From contig NZ_FONY01000007.1 of assembly GCF_900113045.1 (NCBI RefSeq), forward strand, positions 4,755 through 68,754: DNA of 64,000 nucleotides, written 5' to 3'. Position numbers and translations under genes: made by a program. Below the pieces are notes generated by a model. It ran no database searches and had not been told where the DNA came from. It worked only from the letters and a program-made list of their open reading frames with translations. This document shows positions 18,713-27,757 of the stretch, piece by piece. How positions within the stretch are numbered: position 1 is the first letter of the stretch; each line of letters starts with the position of its first letter. This DNA comes from Thermoflexibacter ruber (lineage in GTDB: Bacteria; Bacteroidota; Bacteroidia; Cytophagales; Thermoflexibacteraceae).

Positions 18713-20125
18713 ATGAAACTCAATCTCTCATTTTACCAAGCGAAGTATTGCCTAATTTTGGGTATATTTCTCATTCCAAGCTGTTCCCAACTCAAACCCG
18801 ACGAGCCTGAAAAACTGCCCTTTGACCCACCTATCCAAGCAGAAATGTCTTACATTGCTACACCTATTGCATTGGAAATAGGCACATTGAGGGAAAAAGT
18901 CAATTCCTCTCTCAAAGAGGTAATTGTCAATGATGAAAGCTATGAAAACAATAATCGCGACAATTTGAAACTCAAAATTGTAAGAATGGGTAAGATAAAT
19001 TTGCAGATGCAAGGCAATGAACTATCTTATTCTGCTCCTTTGAAAATCTATGCTGACAAACGTTTTGAAACCAAAATCTTAGGCAAACAACTGCAAAAAA
19101 GTCAGGCACTTACTTTCTCCCTCATCGCTAAGTTCAAAAGTAAAGTAGATATTGGGCAAGATTGGAAATTGCAAAGCAAGACTACTTTCCAAGGCATAGA
19201 ATGGATAGAAAAACCCAAACTGAGCCTACTTTCTATCAATTTTGATTTGACAAAATTGATAGAGAAAATTCTTTTACAAGAAGCCCCACACATAGAACAA
19301 ATGATTGATAACTTGGCACATGACCAACTGCATTTGGACAAAGAAATCCTGCACATATGGACGGAATTGCAAAAACCTATTCTCATTAATCGACAGCATA
19401 AAAAAGTTTGGATTAAAGCACAACCTATGGAGTTCACTGCAAGCCACATACGTAGCGATGGGTATCACATTCTTATTGACGGTAAAATTGGGGCAATGGT
19501 AGAAACTATTTTTGGCGACCACCCTACTTACGAAATCATAGAGAAACTGCCTCCTCTCCAGCGAGCCAACGAAATTCCTAATCATTGCGATTTGAATGCC
19601 GTCAATCACATTCACTACGCAGACATCAATGAAATATTGACTAAGGAGTTGGCAGAGAAAGAGTTGAACATAGAAGGGCATACATTAAAAATTAAAAATA
19701 TACGCATCTTTGGCAATGGTAGCTTTATCGTATTGCGGGTGGACGTAAAAGGCGATGCCAACGGCACTGTTTTTCTCAAAGGTAAACCAAGCTATACAGA
19801 TGACGAGGAGCAAACTATTCATATTCAAGACTTTGATTTTGATATACATACAGAGGAAGCACTTTTACAAACGGCAGATTGGCTACTGCACGATACTTTT
19901 AAAAGCCTTATCCAAGAAAAGCTACATTTTCCTTTGAAAAAACAAGTAGAAAAAATCCCTTCGCTTATTTATGAAGGCATAGCCAAAGGCAAAGTAGGGA
20001 AAAAAATAGAACTTCAATTAGAAAATATGCAACTGAAACCCAAGCAAATCGCTATACACGAAGACGGCATTGCTATTATGATAAACATGAAAACTAATTT
20101 GCAGTTGAAATTGAAGCATTTGTAA
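18713..20125 (+). CDS. DUF4403 family lipoprotein
   Basis: The preferred start is ATG 18713 (470 residues), because a lipoprotein signal with lipobox LIPSC (Cys24) follows directly; an in-frame TTG at 18671 adds only a poor leader. The body has the DUF4403 pattern: SYIATPIALEIGTLREKVNSSL near the N-terminus, then two repeated BPI/SMP-like halves of alternating strands (KPILINRQHKKVWIKAQPMEF; GKKIELQLENMQLKP). The function of the family is not established. The gene ends three bases before the convergent neighbour. Confidence 0.85.
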   Translation: MKLNLSFYQAKYCLILGIFLIPSCSQLKPDEPEKLPFDPPIQAEMSYIATPIALEIGTLREKVNSSLKEVIVNDESYENNNRDNLKLKIVRMGKINLQMQGNELSYSAPLKIYADKRFETKILGKQLQKSQALTFSLIAKFKSKVDIGQDWKLQSKTTFQGIEWIEKPKLSLLSINFDLTKLIEKILLQEAPHIEQMIDNLAHDQLHLDKEILHIWTELQKPILINRQHKKVWIKAQPMEFTASHIRSDGYHILIDGKIGAMVETIFGDHPTYEIIEKLPPLQRANEIPNHCDLNAVNHIHYADINEILTKELAEKELNIEGHTLKIKNIRIFGNGSFIVLRVDVKGDANGTVFLKGKPSYTDDEEQTIHIQDFDFDIHTEEALLQTADWLLHDTFKSLIQEKLHFPLKKQVEKIPSLIYEGIAKGKVGKKIELQLENMQLKPKQIAIHEDGIAIMINMKTNLQLKLKHL

Positions 20126-20128
20126 TTT

Positions 20129-21358
20129 TCAAAAAAACAAATACGTCAGCCAAATCGCCGCTATGACACCCGCCAAGTCAGCCAGCAGTCCACAATTGAC
20201 GGCATATCTTGTATTTTTGATATTTACCGAGCCAAAGTAAACCGCCAATACGTAAAAAGTAGTTTCTGTAGAACCTTGAATGATACTTACCAGCCGCCCT
20301 ACAAAAGAGTCCGCACCGTATTGTTTCATGGCATCGAGCATCATGCCCCTTGCTCCACTTCCGCTCAGAGGTTTCATCAAAGCCGTAGGCAATCCTGCAA
20401 CAAAATCAGTGTTTACTCCTAAGCTGCTCACTGCCAATTTGATACCATCTACTAAGAAGTCCATTGCGCCAGAAGTGCGAAATACCCCAATCGCTACTAA
20501 GATGGCGACCAAATAAGGAATAATGGTAATAGCAGTTTGGAAGCCCTCTTTGGCTCCTTCTATAAAAGCTTCATACACATTGACTTTGCCAAAGAGTGCC
20601 AAAGAGATGAACAAAATAATGACAGAAAACAAAATCAGGTTGCTCGCCACAGAGGAAATCGTGCTGATTTGTGCTTGGTCTAAGGAAGAAAAGTACCAAA
20701 TTACACCCAAGACAAATAAGAGCAAACCTCCCAAGTAGGCAATAATTACTTTATCAAATAAATTGATTTTCTGATAAATAGCTACACTAATCAAGCCAAT
20801 AAAAGTAGAGAAAAAAGTAGCTAACAGAATAGGAATAAAAATATCCGATGGGTCTTTTGCCCCCATTTGCGCCCGATAGACCATGATGCTCAGAGGAATA
20901 ATCGTCAAGCCCGAAGTATTCAAAACTAAAAACATGATTTGAGCATTTGAGGCAGTATCCTTTTGAGGGTTAAGTTCTTGCATCTCTTTCATGGCTTTTA
21001 ATCCTAAGGGTGTAGCCGCATTGTCCAGCCCAAGCATATTAGCTGAGAAATTCATCAGGATAGAACCTATTACAGGGTGATTTTTAGGCAATTCAGGAAA
21101 AAGTCTATGGAAAAATGGACTGACCAAGCGAGCCAATAAGTTTACTGCTCCTCCCTTCTCCCCAATTTTCATTAGTCCGAGCCAAAGCGTCATAACCCCT
21201 GTTAGCCCAAGGGAAATCTCAAAGCCTGTTTTTGCCATGTCAAAAGTGCTTGCAATCAGTTTAGGGAACATTTCTGTATCTCCAAAAAAAATCAATTTGA
21301 CAAGGGCAATGACAAAAGCGATAAGGAAAAAAGCCACCCATATATAATTTAGCACCAT
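20129..21358 (-). CDS. nucleoside recognition / SpmA-SpmB fusion membrane protein
   Basis: The 409-residue, polytopic protein contains two nucleoside recognition (Gate) domains in tandem, in the order found in Bacillus SpmA and SpmB. The first half has SLGLTGVMTLWLGLMKIGEKGG and NMLGLDNAATPLGLKAM (SpmA-like); the second has FVAGLPTALMKPLSGSGARGMMLD and GSTETTFYVLAVYFGSV (SpmB-like). In a non-sporulating bacterium the role is unknown; transport or membrane gating is inferred from the family. A TAAATTTG box on the minus strand at 21429-21422 may drive it. Confidence 0.88.
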   Translation of the reverse strand: MVLNYIWVAFFLIAFVIALVKLIFFGDTEMFPKLIASTFDMAKTGFEISLGLTGVMTLWLGLMKIGEKGGAVNLLARLVSPFFHRLFPELPKNHPVIGSILMNFSANMLGLDNAATPLGLKAMKEMQELNPQKDTASNAQIMFLVLNTSGLTIIPLSIMVYRAQMGAKDPSDIFIPILLATFFSTFIGLISVAIYQKINLFDKVIIAYLGGLLLFVLGVIWYFSSLDQAQISTISSVASNLILFSVIILFISLALFGKVNVYEAFIEGAKEGFQTAITIIPYLVAILVAIGVFRTSGAMDFLVDGIKLAVSSLGVNTDFVAGLPTALMKPLSGSGARGMMLDAMKQYGADSFVGRLVSIIQGSTETTFYVLAVYFGSVNIKNTRYAVNCGLLADLAGVIAAIWLTYLFF

Positions 21359-21439
21359 ACGTATTAGGTTGTTTTGATGAATAAAAGACTAAAAATAGAG
21401 AACAAAAACCAACAAATCCAACAAATTTACTTTTGCTTT

Positions 21440-21470
21440 TTGAATATTTGTAGGGAGAAGTTTACTTTTG
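21440..21470 (+). promoter_or_regulatory. penicillin acylase gene promoter, TTG-N20-TACTTTTG
   Basis: TTG at 21440-21442 and TACTTTTG at 21463-21470 are separated by 20 bases, within the 17-23 range of Bacteroidota promoters, and lie 35 bases before the ATG at 21506. A second TACTTTTG lies at 21428-21435. Confidence 0.6.
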
Positions 21471-21505
21471 GTACAAAGCAATTTGAAATTTAGACTTATG
21501 AAAAT

Positions 21506-23698
21506 ATGAAATCATTACTACTAATCTTTTTATTCCTTCCTATTGCACTTTTTTCCCAAAACTTTACCCAAGAGGAAATTAGCCGCTGGGAAAAACAAGC
21601 CCAACAAGTTACTATTATCAGGGACACTTGGGGAATCCCCCACATCTACGGCAAGACTGATGCTGATGCCGTTTTTGGTTTGCTCTACGCCCAGTGCGAA
21701 GATGACTTCCCAAGAGTAGAAATGAACTACATAGAAAAGTTAGGACGCACCGCCGAGGTCAAAGGGGAAGCAGAACTCTATAACGACTTGCTCATTCGCT
21801 TGGTCATAGACTCTACCGAAGCCATAGCAGACTACAAAAAATCTCCCAAATGGCTCAAATCCTTGCTCAATGCCTACGCTGATGGCATCAACTTTTTTTT
21901 GTATAAAAATCCACAAATCAAGCCCGCTTTGCTCAAAAGATTCCAGCCTTGGTATCCCTTACTCTGGACTGACGGAAGCATTGGAGCGATTAGTACGGCA
22001 GGCATTACTGTCAATGAGTTGAAAAGTTTTTACTCAGGAGAACCTGCCACAGGTTTTTTGCTGCCCAAAGAAAAAGACGAGGAGATACTCACAGGCTCAA
22101 ATGGTTTTGCCTTTGCTCCCTCTGTTACGGAGTCAGGCAAGGCAATTTTGTATATCAACCCCCATGTTACTTTTTATTTTCGTCCTGAAGTCCATGTCGT
22201 TAGCGAGGAAGGGCTAAATGCTTATGGTGCAGTTACTTGGGGACAGTTTTTTGTTTACCAAGGATTTAACGAAAAATGCGGTTGGATGCATACCTCCAGC
22301 AGTGCCGATGTTTCTGACGCCTACATCGAGAAAATGTATCAACAAGAAAATAAATGGTTTTATGAGTACAATGGAGCGAAAAAGCCTGTCAAAGAGAAAA
22401 AAATTACCTTGCGCTATCGCCAAGGCGATAAAATTTTGACAAAAACTATCAATGCACTATTTACGCATCATGGAGCAGTCATGGCAAAAAGAGAAGGACA
22501 ATATTTGAGTTTGAAAGCCAACAATCGCTCTTTCAATGGATTAGTACAAAGCTGGCAACGCACCAAAGCCAAAAGTTTTGCTGAGTTTAAAAAAACAATG
22601 GCTTTATTAGCCAATACTTCTAACAATACGGTTTATGCTGATGCAGAAGGGAATATTGCCTATTGGCATGGCAATTTTCTGCCTGTCAGAGATGCCAAAT
22701 ACGATTGGTCAAAACCTGTGGACGGCAGCACGAGCGCCACAGAATGGAAGGGCTTGCACAAGGTAGAAGAATCGGTACATATTTACAATCCTACTAATGG
22801 TTGGATACAAAACTGCAACTCTACCCCTTTTACCGCTTCGGGTGCTTACAGTCCTAAAAGAGAAAACTATCCCAAATACATGGCTCCCGATGGGGAAAAC
22901 TTCAGGGGAATCAATGCAGTAAAAGTATTGAGCAAACCTACTAAGTATAACATAGACAAGGTAATAGCAGCAGGATATGACACATATCTTGCTGCTTTTG
23001 AGGTCTTAGTACCCGCACTGGTCGAGTCTTTTGAAAAAAATATAAACCCTAATGATTCCTTATATGCTTACTTAGTTGGGGCTGTCATGGTCTTGAAAAA
23101 TTGGGACTTCCATAGCAAGGAAAAATCAATAGCAACAACTTTGGCAATAGAGTGGGGACAGAAACTACTTCCAGCCATTCTAAGGATAAAAATTGAAGGG
23201 AACGAAGATGCTGACCAAGTAGCTAAAACACAATATTTTGCTAAAAATGCCTCACCCAAAGAAATGCTTTTGCCTTTATTAGAAGTTTTAAAAGATTTAG
23301 AAAAAAAGTTTGGACGTTGGCAAGTTGCTTGGGGTGAGGTAAACCGCTTTCAAAGAGTTTCCGCTGATATTGAGCAAAAATATGATGACAACAAGCCAAG
23401 CCTACCTGTGCCTTTTGCCTCCTCAGTTTGGGGAATGTTGCCCTCCTATACAAGTCGCTATTTTTCAGGTACAAATAAAAGATATGGAGTAAACGGAAAT
23501 AGCTTTGTTTGTGCAGTCGAGTTTGGTGAAAAAATCAAAGCAAAATCACTTTTGGCAGGTGGGCAAAGCGGCAATCCCCAATCCAAGCACTTTTTTGACC
23601 AAGCTCAAATGTACGCACAAGGCAAATTCAAAGAAGTATGGTTTTACAAAGAGGATATTTTGAAAAATGCAGAGAGGACTTATCACCCCGGAGAATAA
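21506..23698 (+). CDS. penicillin acylase family N-terminal nucleophile hydrolase
   Basis: The 730-residue precursor has a signal peptide ending ALFSQ (residue 18). After export such enzymes cut themselves into alpha and beta chains, the new N-terminal Ser being the nucleophile; here the site is Gly197-Ser198 in TGSNGFAF. The N-terminal motif TIIRDTWGIPHIYGKTDADAVFGLLYAQCEDDFPRVE region and the beta-chain motifs HVTFY and NNTVYADAEGNIAYWH are also typical. Family members hydrolyse amides such as beta-lactams, acyl-homoserine lactones or lipopeptides; the substrate cannot be read from the sequence. It is not linked to other resistance genes. Confidence 0.92.
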   Translation: MKSLLLIFLFLPIALFSQNFTQEEISRWEKQAQQVTIIRDTWGIPHIYGKTDADAVFGLLYAQCEDDFPRVEMNYIEKLGRTAEVKGEAELYNDLLIRLVIDSTEAIADYKKSPKWLKSLLNAYADGINFFLYKNPQIKPALLKRFQPWYPLLWTDGSIGAISTAGITVNELKSFYSGEPATGFLLPKEKDEEILTGSNGFAFAPSVTESGKAILYINPHVTFYFRPEVHVVSEEGLNAYGAVTWGQFFVYQGFNEKCGWMHTSSSADVSDAYIEKMYQQENKWFYEYNGAKKPVKEKKITLRYRQGDKILTKTINALFTHHGAVMAKREGQYLSLKANNRSFNGLVQSWQRTKAKSFAEFKKTMALLANTSNNTVYADAEGNIAYWHGNFLPVRDAKYDWSKPVDGSTSATEWKGLHKVEESVHIYNPTNGWIQNCNSTPFTASGAYSPKRENYPKYMAPDGENFRGINAVKVLSKPTKYNIDKVIAAGYDTYLAAFEVLVPALVESFEKNINPNDSLYAYLVGAVMVLKNWDFHSKEKSIATTLAIEWGQKLLPAILRIKIEGNEDADQVAKTQYFAKNASPKEMLLPLLEVLKDLEKKFGRWQVAWGEVNRFQRVSADIEQKYDDNKPSLPVPFASSVWGMLPSYTSRYFSGTNKRYGVNGNSFVCAVEFGEKIKAKSLLAGGQSGNPQSKHFFDQAQMYAQGKFKEVWFYKEDILKNAERTYHPGE

Positions 23699-23740
23699 TA
23701 GACTTTTTAAGTATTCCTTTTTTTAATTTAAGTTTTCCTT

Positions 23741-23748
23741 TACTTTTG
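23741..23748 (+). promoter_or_regulatory. aroA: aroA -7 promoter box
   Basis: TACTTTTG fits TAnnTTTG and ends 40 bases before the aroA ATG at 23789. Confidence 0.5.
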
Positions 23749-23788
23749 CAAGTAAAATTTAGTTATTTTTCCATTTTAACGCTAAACG

Positions 23789-25027
23789 ATGTCAAACAAT
23801 ATTTTGAGTGCAGAAGCAGTAAGGATTTTTCATCCAAGCAAACAAATTCATACTTCTATTCTGCTCCCTTCTTCTAAAAGTGAAAGCAATAGGGTTTTGA
23901 TTATCAATGCTTTGTGTAAACAACCGTGCCAGCTTAACAATCTATCAGAAGCCAGAGATACCCAAACAATGCTTAGGTTGTTAGCTTCTGATGACCTAAT
24001 GTTAGATGTGATAGATGCAGGAACGACCATGCGTTTCTTAACGGCATACTGCACTGTAATCAATAGAGAAACTATTTTGACAGGAAGTCAAAGAATGTGT
24101 GAAAGACCGATTCAAGTATTGGTAGAAGCCTTGCGAGAACTGGGAGCAGACATTGAATACATGAAAAATGAGGGCTATCCTCCTATCCATATCAAAAAAT
24201 TTAGACCTGTCAAAAATGAATTGTATATGCGCGGGGACATCAGTAGCCAATATATCTCCGCACTGCTAATGGCTGCGCCTGCTCTACCCAATGGTCTGAA
24301 AATCAACTTAGTTGGGAAAGTAGCCTCTCTGCCGTATATCCAGATGACCTTACAACTCATGCAAAACTTTGGCGTACAGCATGAGTGGAATGGGAATAGT
24401 ATTTATGTCGCTCCACAGCAATATCATGCTTCGTCTTATAGCGTAGAGTCCGATTGGTCGGCATCGAGCTATTGGTACAGCATCGTAAGTTTGGCACACG
24501 AAGCAGAAGTCAAATTATTGGGGTTGAAAAAAGACTCTTTGCAAGGAGATGCAGAAATCGTAAAAATCATGGAACACTTGGGCGTAAGTTCTGTTTTTGA
24601 GGAAGATGGCGTATGGCTAAGGAAAACAAAAACGGTGAAAGATTTTGAGTGGGACTTTACGCACTGCCCAGATTTAGCCCAAACTATTGCGGTCTTAGGT
24701 GCAGCAAAAGGAGTCAATATGAAATTGACAGGCTTGGAAAGTCTGAAAATCAAAGAAACTGATAGGCTGATAGCTGTCAGAGATGAATTGGCAAAGTTTG
24801 GCATAGAGGCAAAAGATGTTAATGATGCAGAGTTGCATATCAGCCCTCAAGCTATGCAAGCCCCCTCAGCAATGATTAGAACCTACAAAGACCACCGCAT
24901 GGCAATGGCGTTTGCTCCTTTGGCTTTACTTTTTGAGATAAGCATAGAAAAGCCAGAAGTAGTAGAAAAATCCTATCCAAGATTTTGGGAGGATTTAGAG
25001 AAAGCAGGTTTTGAGGTATTTGCATAG
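23789..25027 (+). CDS. aroA: 3-phosphoshikimate 1-carboxyvinyltransferase (EPSP synthase)
   Basis: The enzyme adds enolpyruvate from PEP to shikimate 3-phosphate, the step before chorismate synthase. Diagnostic parts are SSKSESNRVLIINAL near residue 30, DAGTTMRFLTA near 70, GDISSQYISALLMAAP near 150, the catalytic region LESLKIKETDRL and the C-terminal KDHRMAMAFAPLAL. At 412 residues it is slightly short, as usual in Bacteroidota. Together with pheA it belongs to aromatic amino-acid synthesis but the two genes are 13 kb apart. Confidence 0.96.
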   Translation: MSNNILSAEAVRIFHPSKQIHTSILLPSSKSESNRVLIINALCKQPCQLNNLSEARDTQTMLRLLASDDLMLDVIDAGTTMRFLTAYCTVINRETILTGSQRMCERPIQVLVEALRELGADIEYMKNEGYPPIHIKKFRPVKNELYMRGDISSQYISALLMAAPALPNGLKINLVGKVASLPYIQMTLQLMQNFGVQHEWNGNSIYVAPQQYHASSYSVESDWSASSYWYSIVSLAHEAEVKLLGLKKDSLQGDAEIVKIMEHLGVSSVFEEDGVWLRKTKTVKDFEWDFTHCPDLAQTIAVLGAAKGVNMKLTGLESLKIKETDRLIAVRDELAKFGIEAKDVNDAELHISPQAMQAPSAMIRTYKDHRMAMAFAPLALLFEISIEKPEVVEKSYPRFWEDLEKAGFEVFA

Positions 25028-25093
25028 GGAGATTCTTTCGTTTCTCTAAAATCTGTTCTCTAAATGCGGAACTAAACAAGTCAGAAGAGAAAT

Positions 25094-25681
25094 CTAATAT
25101 CCAAATAATTTTATACTCATACCTGCGTCTCCTACGCTAAAATATAGTTCATCTTTGAATTTGCTTAGCTCGACCATTTGATATCCTCTGCCTTGAAATC
25201 CTACCACTATCTTTTCCTCATCATCTACTAAGGTAAATTTCTGGTCATAAGGATATACTGACCAACGTCTTGCATTATTTTTTCTTCTTCCCATAGATAA
25301 TTCTTTAAAATTTACTATAAAAAACTCTCCAGTGGTTGCTCCACCTGTTAGCAGAAAGAAAAGATATTTCCCATTTTTTGAAAAGGCAATTTGTTTTACT
25401 GTATCGTATCCTTTTATTTTCAGTGTGTTGATTTTCTTGTTGTCTGCATTGTCATAGACTTCTATAAAAACTTTGGAAGAGTAAGGTGTAAATCCGCCGG
25501 GTCGTATAAAGTCTATTCCTTCTATTCTATACTTATTATCAGGACTTTGCAATACAAATGGCTCGCGAGAAGGAAGCGTCGATTCTTTGTATATTTCATA
25601 TACTTGTGCATGAGATATTTGCCTACTTATCAAAGTATTAGCTAAAATTAGCATTGCGATAATATAAAGTTTTCTATTCAT
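25094..25681 (-). CDS. secreted protein of unknown function
   Basis: The 195-residue protein has a signal peptide (hydrophobic residues 5-18, then SRQISHAQ). The body suggests part of a beta-propeller: YRIEGIDFIRPGG, KQIAFSKNGKYLFFLLTGGATTGEFFIVNF, KIVVGFQGRGYQMVELS, with regular strands and Asp/Gly turns. I know no family for it. It converges on aroA and is followed on the other strand by the CHAT cassette. Confidence 0.65.
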   Translation of the reverse strand: MNRKLYIIAMLILANTLISRQISHAQVYEIYKESTLPSREPFVLQSPDNKYRIEGIDFIRPGGFTPYSSKVFIEVYDNADNKKINTLKIKGYDTVKQIAFSKNGKYLFFLLTGGATTGEFFIVNFKELSMGRRKNNARRWSVYPYDQKFTLVDDEEKIVVGFQGRGYQMVELSKFKDELYFSVGDAGMSIKLFGY

Positions 25682-25925
25682 ATTATTTTTAGGTTTAGAT
25701 GTTTACAATCTAATAACGAAATCTCTTTCTCGTTGTTGTGATGCTTATGAATACAATACTTTAGCAAAATGAGTTTGCTTGCTATGTCAAAGTCATACCG
25801 ATACGTTGAGGCAAGGGGCTTTAGCAAATAAAACTACAGAAAAAAATTTTTCTGTACTCCTTTAAGAACTTGATGATAAAATTTTCTAACTTGCACATTA
25901 TCAGATAAAAAATTATGAGTTTCTT

Positions 25926-26957
25926 ATGCTCAGTAAACCTGTTATTTTTCTTGCCTTTGCCAATGACAAAGTAGATAGCACAAGGTATCTAAGAAATATC
26001 CCTATGGAACACAACGAAATCCGCAAAGCACTCCAAGAGGCTGATAAGCAAGGACTTTGTGAGGTAGTAGAAAGGGCTAATGCCAGTATAGAGCAAGTCT
26101 TGGACGTTTTCCAAGACCTACGCTACAGGGATAGGATTGCGATTTTTCATTTTGGAGGACACGCTGATGGCTATCAATTGCTTTTGGAGTCTTCGCTACA
26201 CCCCTCAGAGGTAAAAGACCTGGAAGGTGTAAATCAAACTGCTCATGGAGTAGGTATAGTGGCTTTTCTCGCCCAACAAAAGGGCTTACGATTGGTATTT
26301 TTCAACGGTTGCACTACTAAACAGCAAGCCAAAGAACTTTCAGAAGCAGGCATTCCTGTAGTCATAGGTACTGTCAGCGAAATCAGTGATGAAGTAGCTA
26401 CTCACTTAGCAAGCCGATTTTACAAAGGAATCGGAGAGGAGATGGACATAGAAAGAGCTTGGAACGAAGCAGTAAATGAAATTACCATGAGAAACGGCTC
26501 AGGAAATATGCGTGGCTTGTACCGCAAGGATTTAAAAGAACCTCTACCTAACAAAATTCCTTGGGAGATGTATTACAAAGACAAAAGTTTATTAACTTGG
26601 AAACTGAAAAAAGTGGAAAGTACTATGAACCCAGAAAAGAAAAATGAAAGCAATGTTACAGGTAATAAAAACTTGGTTATTCAAGGGCTGGAAAATTCCC
26701 ATATTAACGTGAATATCACAAACAATAATCCTCAAATTGTTAATAATCAAATAGATAATAGTATAGATAAAAATGCCATCATGGATTTGATAGAGCAAGG
26801 CGACATAGCAAAGGTTTTTGAGGAGTTGGATAAAAAAGGAATCAAAGATTTTCAGTATAACCGCTTTAAGAAAGAATTTAGTGCGGGTTTGAAAGGGGTA
26901 GAATTAAGTGATTTTATTGATAGAGTGAAGGTGTATATGAGTTTGGTCAAATTTTAA
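25926..26957 (+). CDS. CHAT caspase-like protease with effector-associated domain
   Basis: The 343-residue protein begins with a CHAT peptidase domain (residues 1-215). The catalytic pair is visible: His79 in FHFGGHADGYQLLL and Cys129 in VFFNGCTTKQQA, followed by IPVVIGT as in other CHAT domains. A polar Asn-rich linker (240-282) contains NLVIQGLENSHINVNI. Residues 284-343 form a small helical domain (IMDLIEQGDIAKVFEELDKK) closely similar to the C-terminus of the ATPase two genes downstream; such domains are the effector-associated domains of bacterial conflict systems. The expected role is a suicide or signalling protease triggered by the partner ATPase. Three genes follow each other with 11-12 base gaps. 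Confidence 0.88.
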   Translation: MLSKPVIFLAFANDKVDSTRYLRNIPMEHNEIRKALQEADKQGLCEVVERANASIEQVLDVFQDLRYRDRIAIFHFGGHADGYQLLLESSLHPSEVKDLEGVNQTAHGVGIVAFLAQQKGLRLVFFNGCTTKQQAKELSEAGIPVVIGTVSEISDEVATHLASRFYKGIGEEMDIERAWNEAVNEITMRNGSGNMRGLYRKDLKEPLPNKIPWEMYYKDKSLLTWKLKKVESTMNPEKKNESNVTGNKNLVIQGLENSHINVNITNNNPQIVNNQIDNSIDKNAIMDLIEQGDIAKVFEELDKKGIKDFQYNRFKKEFSAGLKGVELSDFIDRVKVYMSLVKF

Positions 26958-26969
26958 TTGTGATAGAAA

Positions 26970-27746
26970 ATGCCCAATACAAGCGAAGTCATAGGCAATG
27001 CCAACATAGTCATACAAGGGTGTAACCTTAGTCAAATCTCTGTTAATCAAATAGATTTACCACAGTTAGAGCAATCTTTACGAAATGTCATCAACTCAAG
27101 CACCAAACCTTTGCACTTGCTCATCATTACTACTTCTGCCAAAAATATCGAAGATGAAGTCAAAGACATAGACTTCGCCCTTTTGAAGGGGCATTATGAT
27201 GCAAAGCATGAAAATTGGAAGCCTTACAGCCAAGAGGATACGATTTTAAAACTATTAAAAGATTACCAAGACAAGTCAGGCTATCGCCTCAATGCCTTTA
27301 TTCTCGATTTTCAAGATGAGGAGATAGACAGCATTTTTATAGATAGCCTTAAAAATATGAAAAAAAACATTGTGCTAATCGCAGACAGTTTAGCACTGCG
27401 TTTCTCAGGAAATACAGCATTAGCAAAGATTTTTAATGATAAAGATATTGGAGGGTGCTTAGTGCCTATTTGTCAAACACATACCGCTAAGCACAGGGAA
27501 ATTATGCTTAAAAATGGTAAAAAGGTCTTCAGCTCCTTGTATAACTTTCATTATAAATATGCTGAGGTTTTTTTGAAACAACGACAAGATAATGGTTATT
27601 TTTACATCGATTTAGAAGTAGCGGACAAAAACACATTTTTTAGGCGATTGACGAGTATTGCAAGGCTGCAGTTTGATTTGACGTGTGTGATTCCTGCCTT
27701 GCAAGACCATTTCGAGGGCGAAATTCCGCTTTCTTTGAATACTTAA
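26970..27746 (+). CDS. alpha/beta protein of the CHAT cassette, unknown
   Basis: I do not recognise this 258-residue protein. Its N-terminus has NANIVIQGCNLSQISVNQID, matching the VIQG motif in the linker of the CHAT protein. The rest alternates strands and helices (LHLLIITTSA, YRLNAFILDF, KKNIVLIADSLAL, GGCLVPICQT), suggesting a Rossmann-like or TIR-like core with no P-loop and no obvious catalytic residues, then a helical C-terminus. It starts 12 bases after the CHAT gene and ends 11 bases before the ATPase gene. A role as adaptor or sensor between protease and ATPase is inferred from position and the shared motif only. Confidence 0.75.
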   Translation: MPNTSEVIGNANIVIQGCNLSQISVNQIDLPQLEQSLRNVINSSTKPLHLLIITTSAKNIEDEVKDIDFALLKGHYDAKHENWKPYSQEDTILKLLKDYQDKSGYRLNAFILDFQDEEIDSIFIDSLKNMKKNIVLIADSLALRFSGNTALAKIFNDKDIGGCLVPICQTHTAKHREIMLKNGKKVFSSLYNFHYKYAEVFLKQRQDNGYFYIDLEVADKNTFFRRLTSIARLQFDLTCVIPALQDHFEGEIPLSLNT

Positions 27747-27757
27747 ATTTTCAATCC

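Noticed and set aside
27683-27757. 25-residue N-terminal extension of the KGGVGR ATPase
   Set aside because: It would overlap the preceding gene by 64 bases; ATG 27758 puts the first strand and the P-loop at the usual distance from the N-terminus.
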